NCBI GenBank assembly: GCA_963792705.1
Contig: CAWBXD010000010.1
Location: forward strand, 38,019-102,018
Reading direction: 5' to 3'
Origin: JBBQVS01 sp963792705
Lineage (GTDB): Bacteria; Chloroflexota; Ktedonobacteria; Ktedonobacterales; Ktedonobacteraceae
Length of the DNA stretch: 64,000 bases
Shown: piece by piece, positions 35,400 to 45,255 of the stretch
How the letters are laid out: each line of letters starts with the position of its first letter
How positions within the stretch are numbered: position 1 is the first letter of the stretch
Notes under the pieces: model-generated
What the model saw: the letters and a program-made list of their open reading frames with translations, nothing else
Database searches by the model: none
What the model was told of the DNA's origin: nothing
Program-made: the position numbers and the translations under genes

Positions 35400-37613
35400 A
35401 TGACGATAGGACGCACAAGCAGCATCCATTTAGGACTGCTACTCCACAATCATCAGCCAGTGGGCAACTTTCCCTGGGTATTTCAACAGGTGTATGAAGA
35501 GTCGTACCTGCCTATGGTTGAGGCGTTAGAGCGGCATCCCAGCGTTCGACTCGCGCTACACTATACAGGATCGCTCCTCGATTGGATGGAAGAAGCTCAT
35601 CCTGATTTTCTGCAACGTATCTCGTCACTAGTAAAGCGGGGACAGGTCGAGATGGTGAGCGGCGGCTACTATGAGCCTATTCTGCCCTCAATACCTGATG
35701 ACGATAAGCTGGCCCAGATTCGACGACTGACAGAACGCGTGCAACAAGACTTTGGCGAGAAGCCAACAGGGATGTGGATCGCGGAACGCGTGTGGGAACC
35801 GGGGCTGCCACGTTTCTTACGTGAGGCAAATATCGAGTGGACAGTACTTGATGATGTACACTTCAAGAATGTTGGACTCGAAGACGACGATCTTTATGGC
35901 TACTATGCAACCGAAGATCAAAGCACTGTGTTAAAAGTGTTTGCAACGAGTAAAGCACTACGCTATACAGTACCGTGGCGGCCCGTTGGCGAAACGATTG
36001 AGACGCTACGCTCTCTAGCAACACTCGAAGGAAACCGCATTCTTGTGATGGGCGATGATGGCGAGAAATTTGGTAGTTGGCCGGAAACAGGTCCCTATTG
36101 CTGGGGATCAAATGGTAGAAATGGCTGGATTGATGAGTTTTTTACCGTGCTTGAGCAAAATAGCTCATGGTTGCATACAACACCATTGGGCGAGTATGCA
36201 CGCGCCTATCCAGCATTGGGACGCATCTACATCCCAACCTCCTCTTATATCGAGATGACCGAGTGGGCATTGCCGCCCAAAAAGTCATTCGCATTTGGCA
36301 AGCTTCTACATCAATTAGAGCATGACAAGCAAGATGAAATGCTACAATTCATGCGCGGAGGCTTTTGGCGCAATTTCCTGGTACGCTATCCTGAGATCAA
36401 CAACCAGCATAAGAAGATGTTGCGTGTTCACGATGCCGTCTACGCAAATTCAGCACCGAGCGAAGAAAGTGGACATGTTCACCTATGGAAAGCACAGGCC
36501 AACGATACATACTGGCATGGGCTGTTCGGCGGTATCTATATGGCCCATGTGCGTGTGGCTATCTATCATAACCTTATTCAAGCTGAAAACATCGCTGATG
36601 CTGCACGGTATAGAAACACCTCCTGGCAACGTTATGAGTTCACCGATTTTGACCGCGACACACAAAACGAACTGCTCATCGAGAGCGACCAGCAGAATGT
36701 GTATCTCGACCCACAACGTGGAGGAACGCTTTTCGAGTGGGATATGCGACGTAGCGCACATAACATGAGTAGCGTTATGACGCGGAGACAGGAGAGCTAT
36801 CATCAGACACTGCGCGAACATGAGCAGGAACGTCGCAGACATACTATGGGCGAAACAGAGCAAAATGTCACACAAACTGTCGGTCAAGCCGATAGCGAAC
36901 CTGCCTCACCCCATACAACGGTACGCACGAAAGAGGCCGACCTTGACCGCCATCTGGTGATAGATCGTTATCGTCGCAATAGTCTCATCGACCATTTTCT
37001 TCCTTCTGGCTTGACACTTCCTAGCTTTGCGGAAGCACGTTTCGAGGAACAAGGAAACTTCGTCGAGCAAGCATATGAGACGATGGTAGAACAAAGCACA
37101 GAAGGTATCACTGCTACCATGCATCGAGATGGACAGGTACGTCGTGCTGGTGCCCTGAGTCCTCTCCCTATATCTCTTACTAAAACGGTGTTACTACCTC
37201 TTGGCGAAGAAAAGTTGGTGGTACATTATAGTATTGAAAACAAGGGACAGTCGCGTCTGCAAACGCAATTTGGCTGTGAGTGGAACATCAATCTGCTCGG
37301 CGGTGGTGGCAATGATCAGGCATACTACCTTGTCAAGGATCAGCCCCTTGATAATACGCATTTCGATAGTACAGGCGCAGTACCAAGTGTGAGTGATGTA
37401 CATATCGGCAATAGCTGGCTTGAGCAAGATATGGGTTTCTCACTAAGCGAAGAGGCAACGTTGTGGCGTTTCTCCATAGATACGGTGACAGGCTCCGAGG
37501 CTGGTTTTGAACGGACGCATCAAGGCAGTTCTCTCACATTTATATGGCCTTTGTTGCTCGATGCTGGACAAACCTGGAATGTTGAGATTGTGTGTACAGG
37601 AAGTAAGCCATGA
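35400..37613 (+). CDS. Glycoside hydrolase family 57 (4-alpha-glucanotransferase/amylase type)
   Basis: A 737-residue enzyme with all GH57 motifs: HNHQP (16-20), SGGYYEPIL, WIAERVWEP with nucleophile E129, MGDDGEKFGSWP with acid Asp about 219/220, and YIEMTEWALP. Domains after about 330 match the DUF1925 and DUF1926 regions of the Thermococcus-type 4-alpha-glucanotransferase. A charged Gln/Arg-rich insert (about 465-505) breaks the DUF1926 part. It has no signal peptide, so it acts on intracellular alpha-glucans such as glycogen. It overlaps the next gene by 4 bp. Confidence 0.92.
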   Translation: MTIGRTSSIHLGLLLHNHQPVGNFPWVFQQVYEESYLPMVEALERHPSVRLALHYTGSLLDWMEEAHPDFLQRISSLVKRGQVEMVSGGYYEPILPSIPDDDKLAQIRRLTERVQQDFGEKPTGMWIAERVWEPGLPRFLREANIEWTVLDDVHFKNVGLEDDDLYGYYATEDQSTVLKVFATSKALRYTVPWRPVGETIETLRSLATLEGNRILVMGDDGEKFGSWPETGPYCWGSNGRNGWIDEFFTVLEQNSSWLHTTPLGEYARAYPALGRIYIPTSSYIEMTEWALPPKKSFAFGKLLHQLEHDKQDEMLQFMRGGFWRNFLVRYPEINNQHKKMLRVHDAVYANSAPSEESGHVHLWKAQANDTYWHGLFGGIYMAHVRVAIYHNLIQAENIADAARYRNTSWQRYEFTDFDRDTQNELLIESDQQNVYLDPQRGGTLFEWDMRRSAHNMSSVMTRRQESYHQTLREHEQERRRHTMGETEQNVTQTVGQADSEPASPHTTVRTKEADLDRHLVIDRYRRNSLIDHFLPSGLTLPSFAEARFEEQGNFVEQAYETMVEQSTEGITATMHRDGQVRRAGALSPLPISLTKTVLLPLGEEKLVVHYSIENKGQSRLQTQFGCEWNINLLGGGGNDQAYYLVKDQPLDNTHFDSTGAVPSVSDVHIGNSWLEQDMGFSLSEEATLWRFSIDTVTGSEAGFERTHQGSSLTFIWPLLLDAGQTWNVEIVCTGSKP

Positions 37614-38323
37614 AACGTGTTCTAACCATTATCAATATCTCAGATGACCCAACAGGATATGTAGGAGAACTATTAGAGGAACATAGTATTCCCTATGATG
37701 TCGTTGATGCGTCGATACAACCTATTCCTGATCTCACACAGTACGATGCACTTATTGTGTTTGGGGGACCACAAAACGCGAATGAGGACGACAAATACCC
37801 GTACTTCTTACAGGAAAAAGCAATACTACGCAAAGCTGTCGTGCAAGAAGTTCCTATACTTGGTATCTGCCTAGGTGGACAACTACTCGCAACGGTGCTC
37901 GATGGGGAGGTAAAGAAACATACGCTTACAGAAATTGGGTTTTCTGAGGTACAGTGTACTGAAGAAGGAAAGAATGATCCGCTCTATAGAGGTCTAGCAG
38001 GACATCAATTAGTGTATCAATGGCATGAAGATACTTTTGAAATTCCTTCCGGTGCCATTCGCCTGGCAACAAGTGAGACAACCGAAAATCAGGCATTTCG
38101 CTATGGTCGCAATGCATATGGAGTTCAGTATCATATAGAACTTACGCCAGCGATGCTTGATATGTGGTTGAGCGAACCATCGCTTAAAGAAGAGATTGTC
38201 AACGCGATTGGGAATGATGAATACGAGCGGGTTATAAACGAACGTCCGCGTTATTATTCGCTTTATAAAGAGCATACTCGTATACTATTCGAGAATTTTC
38301 TGCGTATTGCGGGGTTAATTTGA
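37610..38323 (+). CDS. Class I glutamine amidotransferase-like protein
   Basis: A 237-residue protein of the GMP-synthase-amidotransferase-like family. ILGICLGGQLLATVL holds the nucleophile Cys, VYQWHEDTFEIP is a conserved segment, and YGVQYHIELTPAM supplies the catalytic His and Glu. Members include hydrolases of gamma-glutamyl compounds. It is translationally coupled to the GH57 gene through ATGA, an unusual partner. The substrate is unknown. Confidence 0.88.
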   Translation: MKRVLTIINISDDPTGYVGELLEEHSIPYDVVDASIQPIPDLTQYDALIVFGGPQNANEDDKYPYFLQEKAILRKAVVQEVPILGICLGGQLLATVLDGEVKKHTLTEIGFSEVQCTEEGKNDPLYRGLAGHQLVYQWHEDTFEIPSGAIRLATSETTENQAFRYGRNAYGVQYHIELTPAMLDMWLSEPSLKEEIVNAIGNDEYERVINERPRYYSLYKEHTRILFENFLRIAGLI

Positions 38324-38456
38324 AGAAAAGAGTATAAAACACTTTTCTTTTCCGCTTGCTTTCTGCTATACTGACACGTATACTTGGCTTTACGAAAATC
38401 TAGAATGGACATATCATGATCACTATATTGTTTTATGATTGTTGTAGAGAAAAATA

Positions 38457-39479
38457 ATGATAATAAATTCTGAAAGGCAGCATTCGACGCTGATGCCGCA
38501 TCATAACACAAACCAATATATACACCATACGACACAACAAAATACTTCTAATGGGCATCATATCCATCTGCCTATGACGTATCCAACATATCATACGGCT
38601 GACCTCACACCTTTTCTTTTTGCACGGCACACAATTGCCTGTGAACGTCATCCTAATCGGAACGAAGATAGCATCATTGTTGACGAACGAAGTGGCTTGG
38701 CGGCAGTATTCGATGGGGTTGGTGGAAGTGCGGCAGGACAAATAGCCTCGCAGACTGCGGTACGTGCTACTCATCAAGGGTGGCGACGCGTATTGGAGCA
38801 ACTGCAAAAGAGACGCAAAGTGTATGATTTGATCAATAACCCTGGCGATGATTTTCTTTGCTCTGTCTTGGAACACCTGGTGCAAAGTGCCGACGAGCTT
38901 GTTCGTACCGAGGGAGCACAGCGCGCTGGAACAGACGATCTGGCAACAACGGTCGCGATGGCTACGGTATGCCGAGAGCCAAAGACACGCGATTACAAGC
39001 TTTTCTACGCTCACGTCGGGGATAGTCGAGTCTACCTCCAACGTGAAAGCGAACCACTCAAACGCCTGACGAATGACGATGGCCTTCTTGCAAAACTCGT
39101 GGAAAATCACGTTGTAAAGGATGAGGACGCCCATCGTATCGATCAAGCGATGCGGGCCGACCAATTGAGCGATATGGAGTTTAGTTACTTCCGTTTACGT
39201 GGAGGCATCACTCAAGCTCTAGGTGGACCTGTACCACCAACCATTCATACGGCTGAAATTACGGTTATGCCTGGAGACCGGATTCTGCTCTGTACAGATG
39301 GTATTCATGATAATCTTACCGACGAAGAAATCGAAGACATCTTACGTGGAAGCCCACGCACATCCACAGCTCGTTTGCTTGTCGAACACTCGTTGCAACG
39401 TTCACGACAAGAGCGTAGTGTGACGGTACGAGCAAAACCCGATGATATGAGTGCAATAGTGATGACCTGCCGTTTTTAA
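38457..39479 (+). CDS. PP2C-family Ser/Thr protein phosphatase
   Basis: A 340-residue metal-dependent phosphatase. RHPNRNEDSIIVDERSG and AAVFDGVGGSAAG carry the first metal ligands, HVGDSRVYLQRESE the core strand, ILLCTDGIHDNLTDEEI a metal Asp and KPDDMSAIVM the last. The first 50 residues are His/Thr-rich and unstructured, so a later start (ATG 38493) is possible. It is encoded just upstream of a CAP-domain lipoprotein and a kinase-like protein, which suggests one Ser/Thr signalling locus. Confidence 0.9.
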   Translation: MIINSERQHSTLMPHHNTNQYIHHTTQQNTSNGHHIHLPMTYPTYHTADLTPFLFARHTIACERHPNRNEDSIIVDERSGLAAVFDGVGGSAAGQIASQTAVRATHQGWRRVLEQLQKRRKVYDLINNPGDDFLCSVLEHLVQSADELVRTEGAQRAGTDDLATTVAMATVCREPKTRDYKLFYAHVGDSRVYLQRESEPLKRLTNDDGLLAKLVENHVVKDEDAHRIDQAMRADQLSDMEFSYFRLRGGITQALGGPVPPTIHTAEITVMPGDRILLCTDGIHDNLTDEEIEDILRGSPRTSTARLLVEHSLQRSRQERSVTVRAKPDDMSAIVMTCRF

Positions 39480-39610
39480 CATAGTTCTAAACGGCATCAT
39501 ACAAAAGTACCAAATTCCACAATGATACACAGATATACATCGAAGGTGTGTTATCTTCTTATGAGTCACGCATAGTATCGTGCGTTATGCATAGGAGGAT
39601 TTGTACCATC

Positions 39611-40387
39611 GTGGGTAGAAATATATATATTGTCCTGAGTTTGTTAACTATTGTTCTGTTGAGTGCATGTGGTTCACAACAGGGACGTTCGTCTGTCCCA
39701 CCCGCAACCTTGCTCTCCGACAAGGTGAGTAGCAATCAATCGCCAACAGCCACACCACAAATAGTTATCCCCAGGCAAATGTCTACGCCCAAGTCCTCAC
39801 CAACAGCCAAAGCAGTGATGAAGATGGCAACTTCTGCTACAACACCTGTGCCTACAGCAACACAACCACCACAAGCGACACCAACGACAGCACCGCAAGC
39901 GACACCGACAACCACCATTCCGGGAGGTGGTCTCGGCAGTTCTCCCTATGGCTCACCTCCAGCAATTACAGGAGCGGAAATTCAATTAACACAGCAACTC
40001 TTTGGACTTATCAACAGTGACCGTGCCGCACGTGGTCTCTACGCATTTAGCTGGAACGAGACACTTTCTGCTGGTGCGCGTCAACATGCATGGGATATGG
40101 TTCATTGTGGTTTTAGTCATACCTGTCCAAGTGGGCTTGATCAATGTGTAAGAATCGCCAATGAAGGTTTTGCGGGTGTAAGCGATTGTGGCGAATGCAT
40201 TGGGCTAGCAGGACCTTATCCAACAGCCTGGGGCGGCGTCTATAACGTACAGGAAAGCATGATAAACGAACCTCCATCGGGCTGGCATCGCATTCATTTG
40301 ACGAGTACAACATTACATAGAGCTGGCGTTGGTCTCTTTATAGACTCCAGAGGCTGGGTATGGTTCGTTGAAGACATAGTAAGCTAG
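39611..40387 (+). CDS. CAP-domain lipoprotein (SCP/PR1-like)
   Basis: A 258-residue exported lipoprotein. The start is set at GTG 39611, because AGGAGG lies at 39593-39598 and the upstream ATG at 39587 precedes it. This start gives a textbook signal (GRNIYIVLSLLTIVLLSAC) with lipobox LSAC. A Pro/Thr/Ala-rich linker (ATPTTAPQATPTTT) leads to a CAP domain: QLFGLINSDRAARGLYAFSW, GARQHAWDMVHCGFSHTCPS and HRIHLTSTTLHRAGVGLF. Extra Cys (CVRI, SDCGEC) suggest disulphides. The function is likely cell-surface binding or hydrolysis; details are unknown. Confidence 0.85.
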   Translation: MGRNIYIVLSLLTIVLLSACGSQQGRSSVPPATLLSDKVSSNQSPTATPQIVIPRQMSTPKSSPTAKAVMKMATSATTPVPTATQPPQATPTTAPQATPTTTIPGGGLGSSPYGSPPAITGAEIQLTQQLFGLINSDRAARGLYAFSWNETLSAGARQHAWDMVHCGFSHTCPSGLDQCVRIANEGFAGVSDCGECIGLAGPYPTAWGGVYNVQESMINEPPSGWHRIHLTSTTLHRAGVGLFIDSRGWVWFVEDIVS

Positions 40388-40399
40388 ACCAACCACTTC

Positions 40400-40463
40400 A
40401 TATATTTCGTCACACAGAGAAGCCGCGCAGATTTGCGCGGCTTCTCTGTGTGACGAAATATAT
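40400..40463 (+). terminator. Hairpin with 30-bp perfect stem
   Basis: Perfect 30-base arms around GATT, 12 bp after the CAP lipoprotein stop. The central arm AAGCCGCGCA is GC-rich and the outer ends are A/T-rich, giving an efficient terminator on either strand. The remaining 245 bp before the kinase gene shows no ORF; TTGACA at about 40502 may be part of its promoter. Confidence 0.85.
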
Positions 40464-40708
40464 ATCGAACAACGTCAATATGGGACCAATAGGTACAAAA
40501 ATTGACATGCCGTCTGCTGTCATCCATTATAGTATCAGGAAGGGAAAATAAGCGAAAGTGTGGGGAAGTACCGTTTATTTTAGCGCGTATGAGTCTCTCT
40601 TCCTCTCTATAAGCAAAGATGCTTATCACTATTATTATGTTGATAATCGCTTTGTTGTCGGATGTAGTGCAATCGTTTAGAAACTATTAGCGGTGTGGGA
40701 CAAGACGC

Positions 40709-42268
40709 ATGCAAGATATAAAAACACGAGAAGTCTTCTTTTCTCTTGATGAGCCAGATAAGATATTGAACGCTCTCCTCAACTCGTTTAAGGAGATACA
40801 TCAAACAACTTCTTTGAATGGAACAACGCTTTCGCCTTTACATGCACACACAATATTACTGCTTGACGCCGATAGCCCACGTGTACGCCATGTAGCATAT
40901 CTTCTTGCTTCCGTGGGCTACCAACCATTTATAGCAGCAAACGCACTGGAAGCATTTACATTGTTTTTGCGCGGTGCGTTTGTTCCATTTGTTATTGTGC
41001 TAGGGAAGCATGAAACAAACAACCGCTTTTTTCTTTCGCGTCTCCTACAGCAAATCACGCAGAAATATAACTGGAATACACCACTTATCTCTCTGCACAC
41101 AATACCTCGTAGCATATCATCACCAGACACCGATCCACTACCACCTGCACCAGCCGCTGCCTATCTACAACGATCACCAGTCTTGCAACAAACACCTTCG
41201 TCAACACCAACTACGGCTTCTCTCCCTTTCATACAACAACATACACCGCAACCATCATCTCCAAGTTCTGACCAAATTATACAAGCCCCTTTTCCGCCTG
41301 TATCAGTTATACCATCGGCATCGGTACCTGCTCGTGTTACAGACTTAGCACTCATCATTAATAAATCTACGCATGATTTACAGCAATACCATATTGCCCA
41401 AAAGATTTCATTAGAGGGATTGAGTATCGGGCGTTATCATGTGAAGGCACTCATTGGAAGTGGACCATATGGACAGGTATATCAGACCTATGACAGATTG
41501 CGAGAACAAGATGTAGCACTGAAAGCTATTCAGATAAACGCACTACCGCAGGATATAGAAGCGAACATTACGGCAGAAACGAACTTTTTTCAACAAGAGA
41601 TAGATATGCTGAGCGTTTTAGATCATCCTCATATTCTGTCTCCGCTTAACTGTGGCAAGTCTTATATTAGTGGGTCGCCATTTGTCTATAAAACGATGCC
41701 CTACTGTGCTGATGGTTCACTCGCAACGCTTCTCTATCAAGTAAGTACAACAAGATTGCTGTCATCCTATGAGGTAGTGCCACTTATCGTGCAAATCGCA
41801 GACGCGTTACAGCACGCTCATGCACATAACATTACCTATCAGAATTTCAAACTCTCCAACCTGCTTATACGTACACGAGGAAAAAGCAAAGGGAGGAAAG
41901 ACATACATATACTGCTTACCGACTTCGCAGTTGCACAAAACGGCTCGGCCATAACTAAGACGCCCGATACGTTTCCTTATATGGCTCCCGAACGATGGCA
42001 AGGACAGTCGCTTCCAGCATCGGATCAATATGGACTGGCTGCGATTACCTACGAATTATTAACGGGTCGCGTCCTTTTCCAGGGACGGTCAGAACAGATC
42101 ATGCGTCAACTGCACACGATGATGCAACCGCAGGCACTGACATTCTACACACACCACGTATCACCTGCTCTAAGCAACGTCGTGCTACGTGCGCTCTCAA
42201 AGAGGCCAGAGGACCGCTTCCCATCTATAATGCAGTTCGCACAAGCATTACAGCAACAAATGGGTTAA
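40709..42268 (+). CDS. Receiver-like domain fused to a Ser/Thr pseudokinase
   Basis: A 519-residue protein. Residues 45-130 resemble a receiver domain (HTILLLDADSPRVRHVAYLL) but lack the phospho-Asp strand, which reads FVIVLGKHET. A Pro/Ser-rich linker (130-205) leads to a kinase domain (240-518) with IGSGPYGQVYQ, Lys272 in VALKAI, Glu297 and APE at 426-428. The catalytic HRD is replaced by YQN (377-379), although Lys381 and Asn384 remain, and DFG reads DFA. Loss of the catalytic Asp suggests a pseudokinase acting as scaffold or sensor. A PP2C gene lies upstream. Confidence 0.85.
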   Translation: MQDIKTREVFFSLDEPDKILNALLNSFKEIHQTTSLNGTTLSPLHAHTILLLDADSPRVRHVAYLLASVGYQPFIAANALEAFTLFLRGAFVPFVIVLGKHETNNRFFLSRLLQQITQKYNWNTPLISLHTIPRSISSPDTDPLPPAPAAAYLQRSPVLQQTPSSTPTTASLPFIQQHTPQPSSPSSDQIIQAPFPPVSVIPSASVPARVTDLALIINKSTHDLQQYHIAQKISLEGLSIGRYHVKALIGSGPYGQVYQTYDRLREQDVALKAIQINALPQDIEANITAETNFFQQEIDMLSVLDHPHILSPLNCGKSYISGSPFVYKTMPYCADGSLATLLYQVSTTRLLSSYEVVPLIVQIADALQHAHAHNITYQNFKLSNLLIRTRGKSKGRKDIHILLTDFAVAQNGSAITKTPDTFPYMAPERWQGQSLPASDQYGLAAITYELLTGRVLFQGRSEQIMRQLHTMMQPQALTFYTHHVSPALSNVVLRALSKRPEDRFPSIMQFAQALQQQMG

Positions 42269-42282
42269 ATAATACAAAATCA

Positions 42283-42333
42283 TAAACCACAAAAGGAGTT
42301 TTCGCGTTTTGCGAAAACTCCTTTTGTGGTTTA
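42283..42333. terminator. Bidirectional hairpin terminator, 23-bp perfect stem
   Basis: Perfect 23-base arms around GTTTT between the convergent pseudokinase and ftsH genes. Confidence 0.8.
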
Positions 42334-42348
42334 TCTCTTCTATAGCTG

Positions 42349-44616
42349 CTAGACAAACAACGCCTCAAACTGTGCTCGGTCAAGTTGCTCATGCTCCATA
42401 AGTGCATCGGCAAGACACACGAGTTGGTCGCTATGTTCGGTGAGAATAGCACGTGCGATGGCACGTCCTTCATTAAGAATACGTTGTACTTCAGAGTCGA
42501 TTAACGCATTCATTGTTGTTCCGGTCAACATTTGTGAAGCGGGAGCAGACATAGCAAAGGTGTGAAGACGCGCCGGTATTTCGCCATTTAAGCGCAGATT
42601 ACCATTCGCATCAGCAACAAGCGTGTGAGCATAGGAAGGCACGTCTTCAGGATCAATACGACGCATATTCAACGATGAGTCGCCATCCGCTCGGTAGTCA
42701 GTGAACACAACGCCGACCTCTTCACTCATTCCCCAACGTGTAACCATGCGACGTGCAAGATCAGTGACGACCTGAAGATCGTTTTCCGCGCCCGTAGTGA
42801 TGTAGTCAGCACCAAAGGTGAGTTCTTCAGCAACACGTCCACCAAGACCAACAGCGATTTTCGCCATAAGCGCATGACGACTATAATTGTAGCGGTCCTC
42901 TTCCGCGATAAAGTGTGTTACCCCCAAGCTTTGACCACGAGGTAGAATTGTGACGCGATTGACCGTATCGGCCTCCGGTAAATGATGGGCAACAAGAGCG
43001 TGTCCACCTTCATGATAGGCAATGATACGACGCTCTTTCTCGCTCATCACCAGTGGCCGTAGAGCACCGAGTTGAATACGAGCAAGGGCATGCTCAAAGC
43101 AATCGTGTGTCACATGATCGAGATTAAGACGTGCGGCAGAGAGCGATGCCTCATTGACAAGATTCGCCAGGTCCGCACCGCTCATACCCGTTGTTAAGCG
43201 TGACAGACGTTGAAGCGATACCTCATCGTGCAATGGTGTGTTGCGTGTATGCACTTTGAGAATCGCCTCACGCCCTGTACGATCTGGCAGAGAGACGCTG
43301 ATGCGACGGTCGAAGCGACCAGGACGAAGCAATGCTTTATCAAGAATATCAACGCGATTGGTAGCGGCCAGTACGACAACAGCTTGGCGCGCATCGAAGC
43401 CATCTAACTCGACAAGAAGTTGGTTCAGCGTCTGATCACGTTCATCGTTTCCACCAACACGTACTGAGCGTTTGCGTCCGACAGCATCTAACTCATCAAT
43501 AAAGATGACACAGGGTGCTGTCTGCCGTGCTTTATTGAACAGGTCACGCACACGACTAGCTCCAACACCGACAAACATTTCGACAAATTCGGATGCACTC
43601 ATGCTAAAGAATGGTACGCCAGACTCGCCTGCAACAGCTTTTGCCAACAGAGTTTTTCCGGTTCCAGGAGGACCAACGAGAAGTGCGCCACGTGGGATAC
43701 GCGCACCCAGCTTGTTAAAACGCTCTGGACTCCGTAGGAACTGCACGATCTCTTCTAACTCGGTTCGCACTTCATCAATACCAGCAACATCTGCAAAGGT
43801 GATAGGTGGAGTTAAACTGATACGCGGCGCAGAATCAGAAGTTCCTGGTTTCGTCGCTACTCTAGCAGTCGGTTTTTCGGGTTGCCCTACACTCTCTTTT
43901 GAGCGAGTGAAGCGTTTCGCTCTGCTCTGCCCAATTTGAGTGATGCGCTCATCCATTTGACGGGTAGAACGAGACCCGTTACGCGACTGAAGGAGTAACA
44001 GAAGGGCGATGACCATAAGAGCGAACGGTGCATACCTCCATATAAGTGTTAAAAGCATGGAAGGTTGTGTAGCAGGAAGTGTACTTACTTTCACCTGGCT
44101 CTTTAAAAGAAGTGGAGCGAGTTGCCCATCCCCAGCTACTGGTATTTGCGTATATATAAAACGTGTTGTATCGAGAGAAGTATTTGAGACACTCCACCCT
44201 ACATTGTTTCCACTAATATAGTGCATCCATGCGGTATACGTTTGTGCAGTTTCCTGAGATTGCGTTACTGGAGATACCGAGGGGCTACGTTGTGAAAGAG
44301 AATGTTGTAACAGTCCATTCACTTGGTTGCCTTGAATTGCAACAGCGGCCATATTCCCTGCCTTTACCTGTTGCACAAACGTACTATAGTCAACTGTTGT
44401 GACACCATTTGGCGCGGCATTTGTTACTGGCGCGTGTAGTTGACTGAATATCCCGAAAAGCAATCCTACCGATAGTATAAGCAAAACACAGGTAAGCATG
44501 GTTGAACGATAGGTAGTAAGAAATTTTAGTAGTTTCCGACTCCCATGCTTTATTGGAGCGGATTGTCGAATAGCTCGCTTCGACGCCTTCCTCTTGCGGT
44601 TCATGTTATCGTCCAT
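42349..44616 (-). CDS. ftsH: ATP-dependent zinc metalloprotease FtsH
   Basis: A 755-residue membrane AAA+ protease that degrades membrane and unstable proteins. It has a basic N-tail, membrane helix about 38-58, an external domain, a second helix about 193-210, then AAA with Walker A GPPGTGKT (315-322), Walker B VIFIDELDAVG, and the second region of homology ending RPGRFDRRI. The protease domain has zinc motif HEGGH (535-539) and third ligand in TTGAENDLQ. The external domain carries an extra Gln/Ser-rich stretch. Possibly one of several FtsH copies. Confidence 0.94.
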   Translation of the reverse strand: MDDNMNRKRKASKRAIRQSAPIKHGSRKLLKFLTTYRSTMLTCVLLILSVGLLFGIFSQLHAPVTNAAPNGVTTVDYSTFVQQVKAGNMAAVAIQGNQVNGLLQHSLSQRSPSVSPVTQSQETAQTYTAWMHYISGNNVGWSVSNTSLDTTRFIYTQIPVAGDGQLAPLLLKSQVKVSTLPATQPSMLLTLIWRYAPFALMVIALLLLLQSRNGSRSTRQMDERITQIGQSRAKRFTRSKESVGQPEKPTARVATKPGTSDSAPRISLTPPITFADVAGIDEVRTELEEIVQFLRSPERFNKLGARIPRGALLVGPPGTGKTLLAKAVAGESGVPFFSMSASEFVEMFVGVGASRVRDLFNKARQTAPCVIFIDELDAVGRKRSVRVGGNDERDQTLNQLLVELDGFDARQAVVVLAATNRVDILDKALLRPGRFDRRISVSLPDRTGREAILKVHTRNTPLHDEVSLQRLSRLTTGMSGADLANLVNEASLSAARLNLDHVTHDCFEHALARIQLGALRPLVMSEKERRIIAYHEGGHALVAHHLPEADTVNRVTILPRGQSLGVTHFIAEEDRYNYSRHALMAKIAVGLGGRVAEELTFGADYITTGAENDLQVVTDLARRMVTRWGMSEEVGVVFTDYRADGDSSLNMRRIDPEDVPSYAHTLVADANGNLRLNGEIPARLHTFAMSAPASQMLTGTTMNALIDSEVQRILNEGRAIARAILTEHSDQLVCLADALMEHEQLDRAQFEALFV

Positions 44617-45170
44617 TTACTCACCTTGCCTGTTCAGGTCGCCTGGATAAAACACCGTGTTGACCCCCGTACTGAATACATGTGAAAACAGTATTTGTTT
44701 CCACACTCCTCTTTTTATCCTACGTGATACATACCATTCCTTCGTTATCATCACCACGTTCCATATCCCCCTTTATCTCTTCCCATTACTACGTGTCACA
44801 CCGAAAGAATACCTCTTTAAACGCTCCTGTAAAAAATACAGGCAAGAGACCGGAAAAAATTATGAAATAAGAAAACAGGCACCTTCATTATGGACGCATT
44901 GATGACAGTGTACAGATTTATGCGGAAAGTATCGAAAGAGTTAAGTATCTCCGGTACTTTTTTCTTATGATCTGAACATATCAATAAGTTTCTAGCCATA
45001 TTATGAGGAACAGAGTGATACGCTGAAGTACAAAAAGAAACACTCTACAAGTAAGACGTTAGCCAAGTGAGATTGTGGGTACACAGTATCTCTATCTCTA
45101 TCACGTAGATATTTATACGAAATAATACATGCTCGCAAAACCTCTTACTTCTCTCAGCAAAAACTAATAT
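44617..45170. other. Intergenic stretch with no recognisable gene
   Basis: About 550 bp between ftsH and the 76-bp palindrome. It is A/T-rich, with short frames on both strands but none with a ribosome site or protein-like composition. It should contain the ftsH promoter on the minus strand, but I see no clear -35/-10 pair. Confidence 0.5.
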
Positions 45171-45246
45171 AACAAAGCAACTCAAAAGAGCAGAGTGTGT
45201 TGTACTCATGAGTACAACACACTCTGCTCTTTTGAGTTGCTTTGTT
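45171..45246. terminator. 76-bp perfect palindrome
   Basis: Two perfect 38-base arms with no spacer (centre CTCATGAG) starting 9 bp after the stop of the surface-protein gene (minus strand). It is the longest perfect inverted repeat in the window. It probably ends that transcript, but the stem is far longer than termination needs. Confidence 0.75.
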
Positions 45247-45255
45247 GCTAAGCTG

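Noticed and set aside
39780..39930. Tandem DNA repeat in the CAP lipoprotein gene
   Set aside because: It is a low-complexity Pro/Thr/Ala linker (ATPTT units), not an independent repeat element.
44657..44902. ORFs in the ftsH/surface-protein spacer
   Set aside because: No ribosome sites, overlapping frames and A/T-driven composition.
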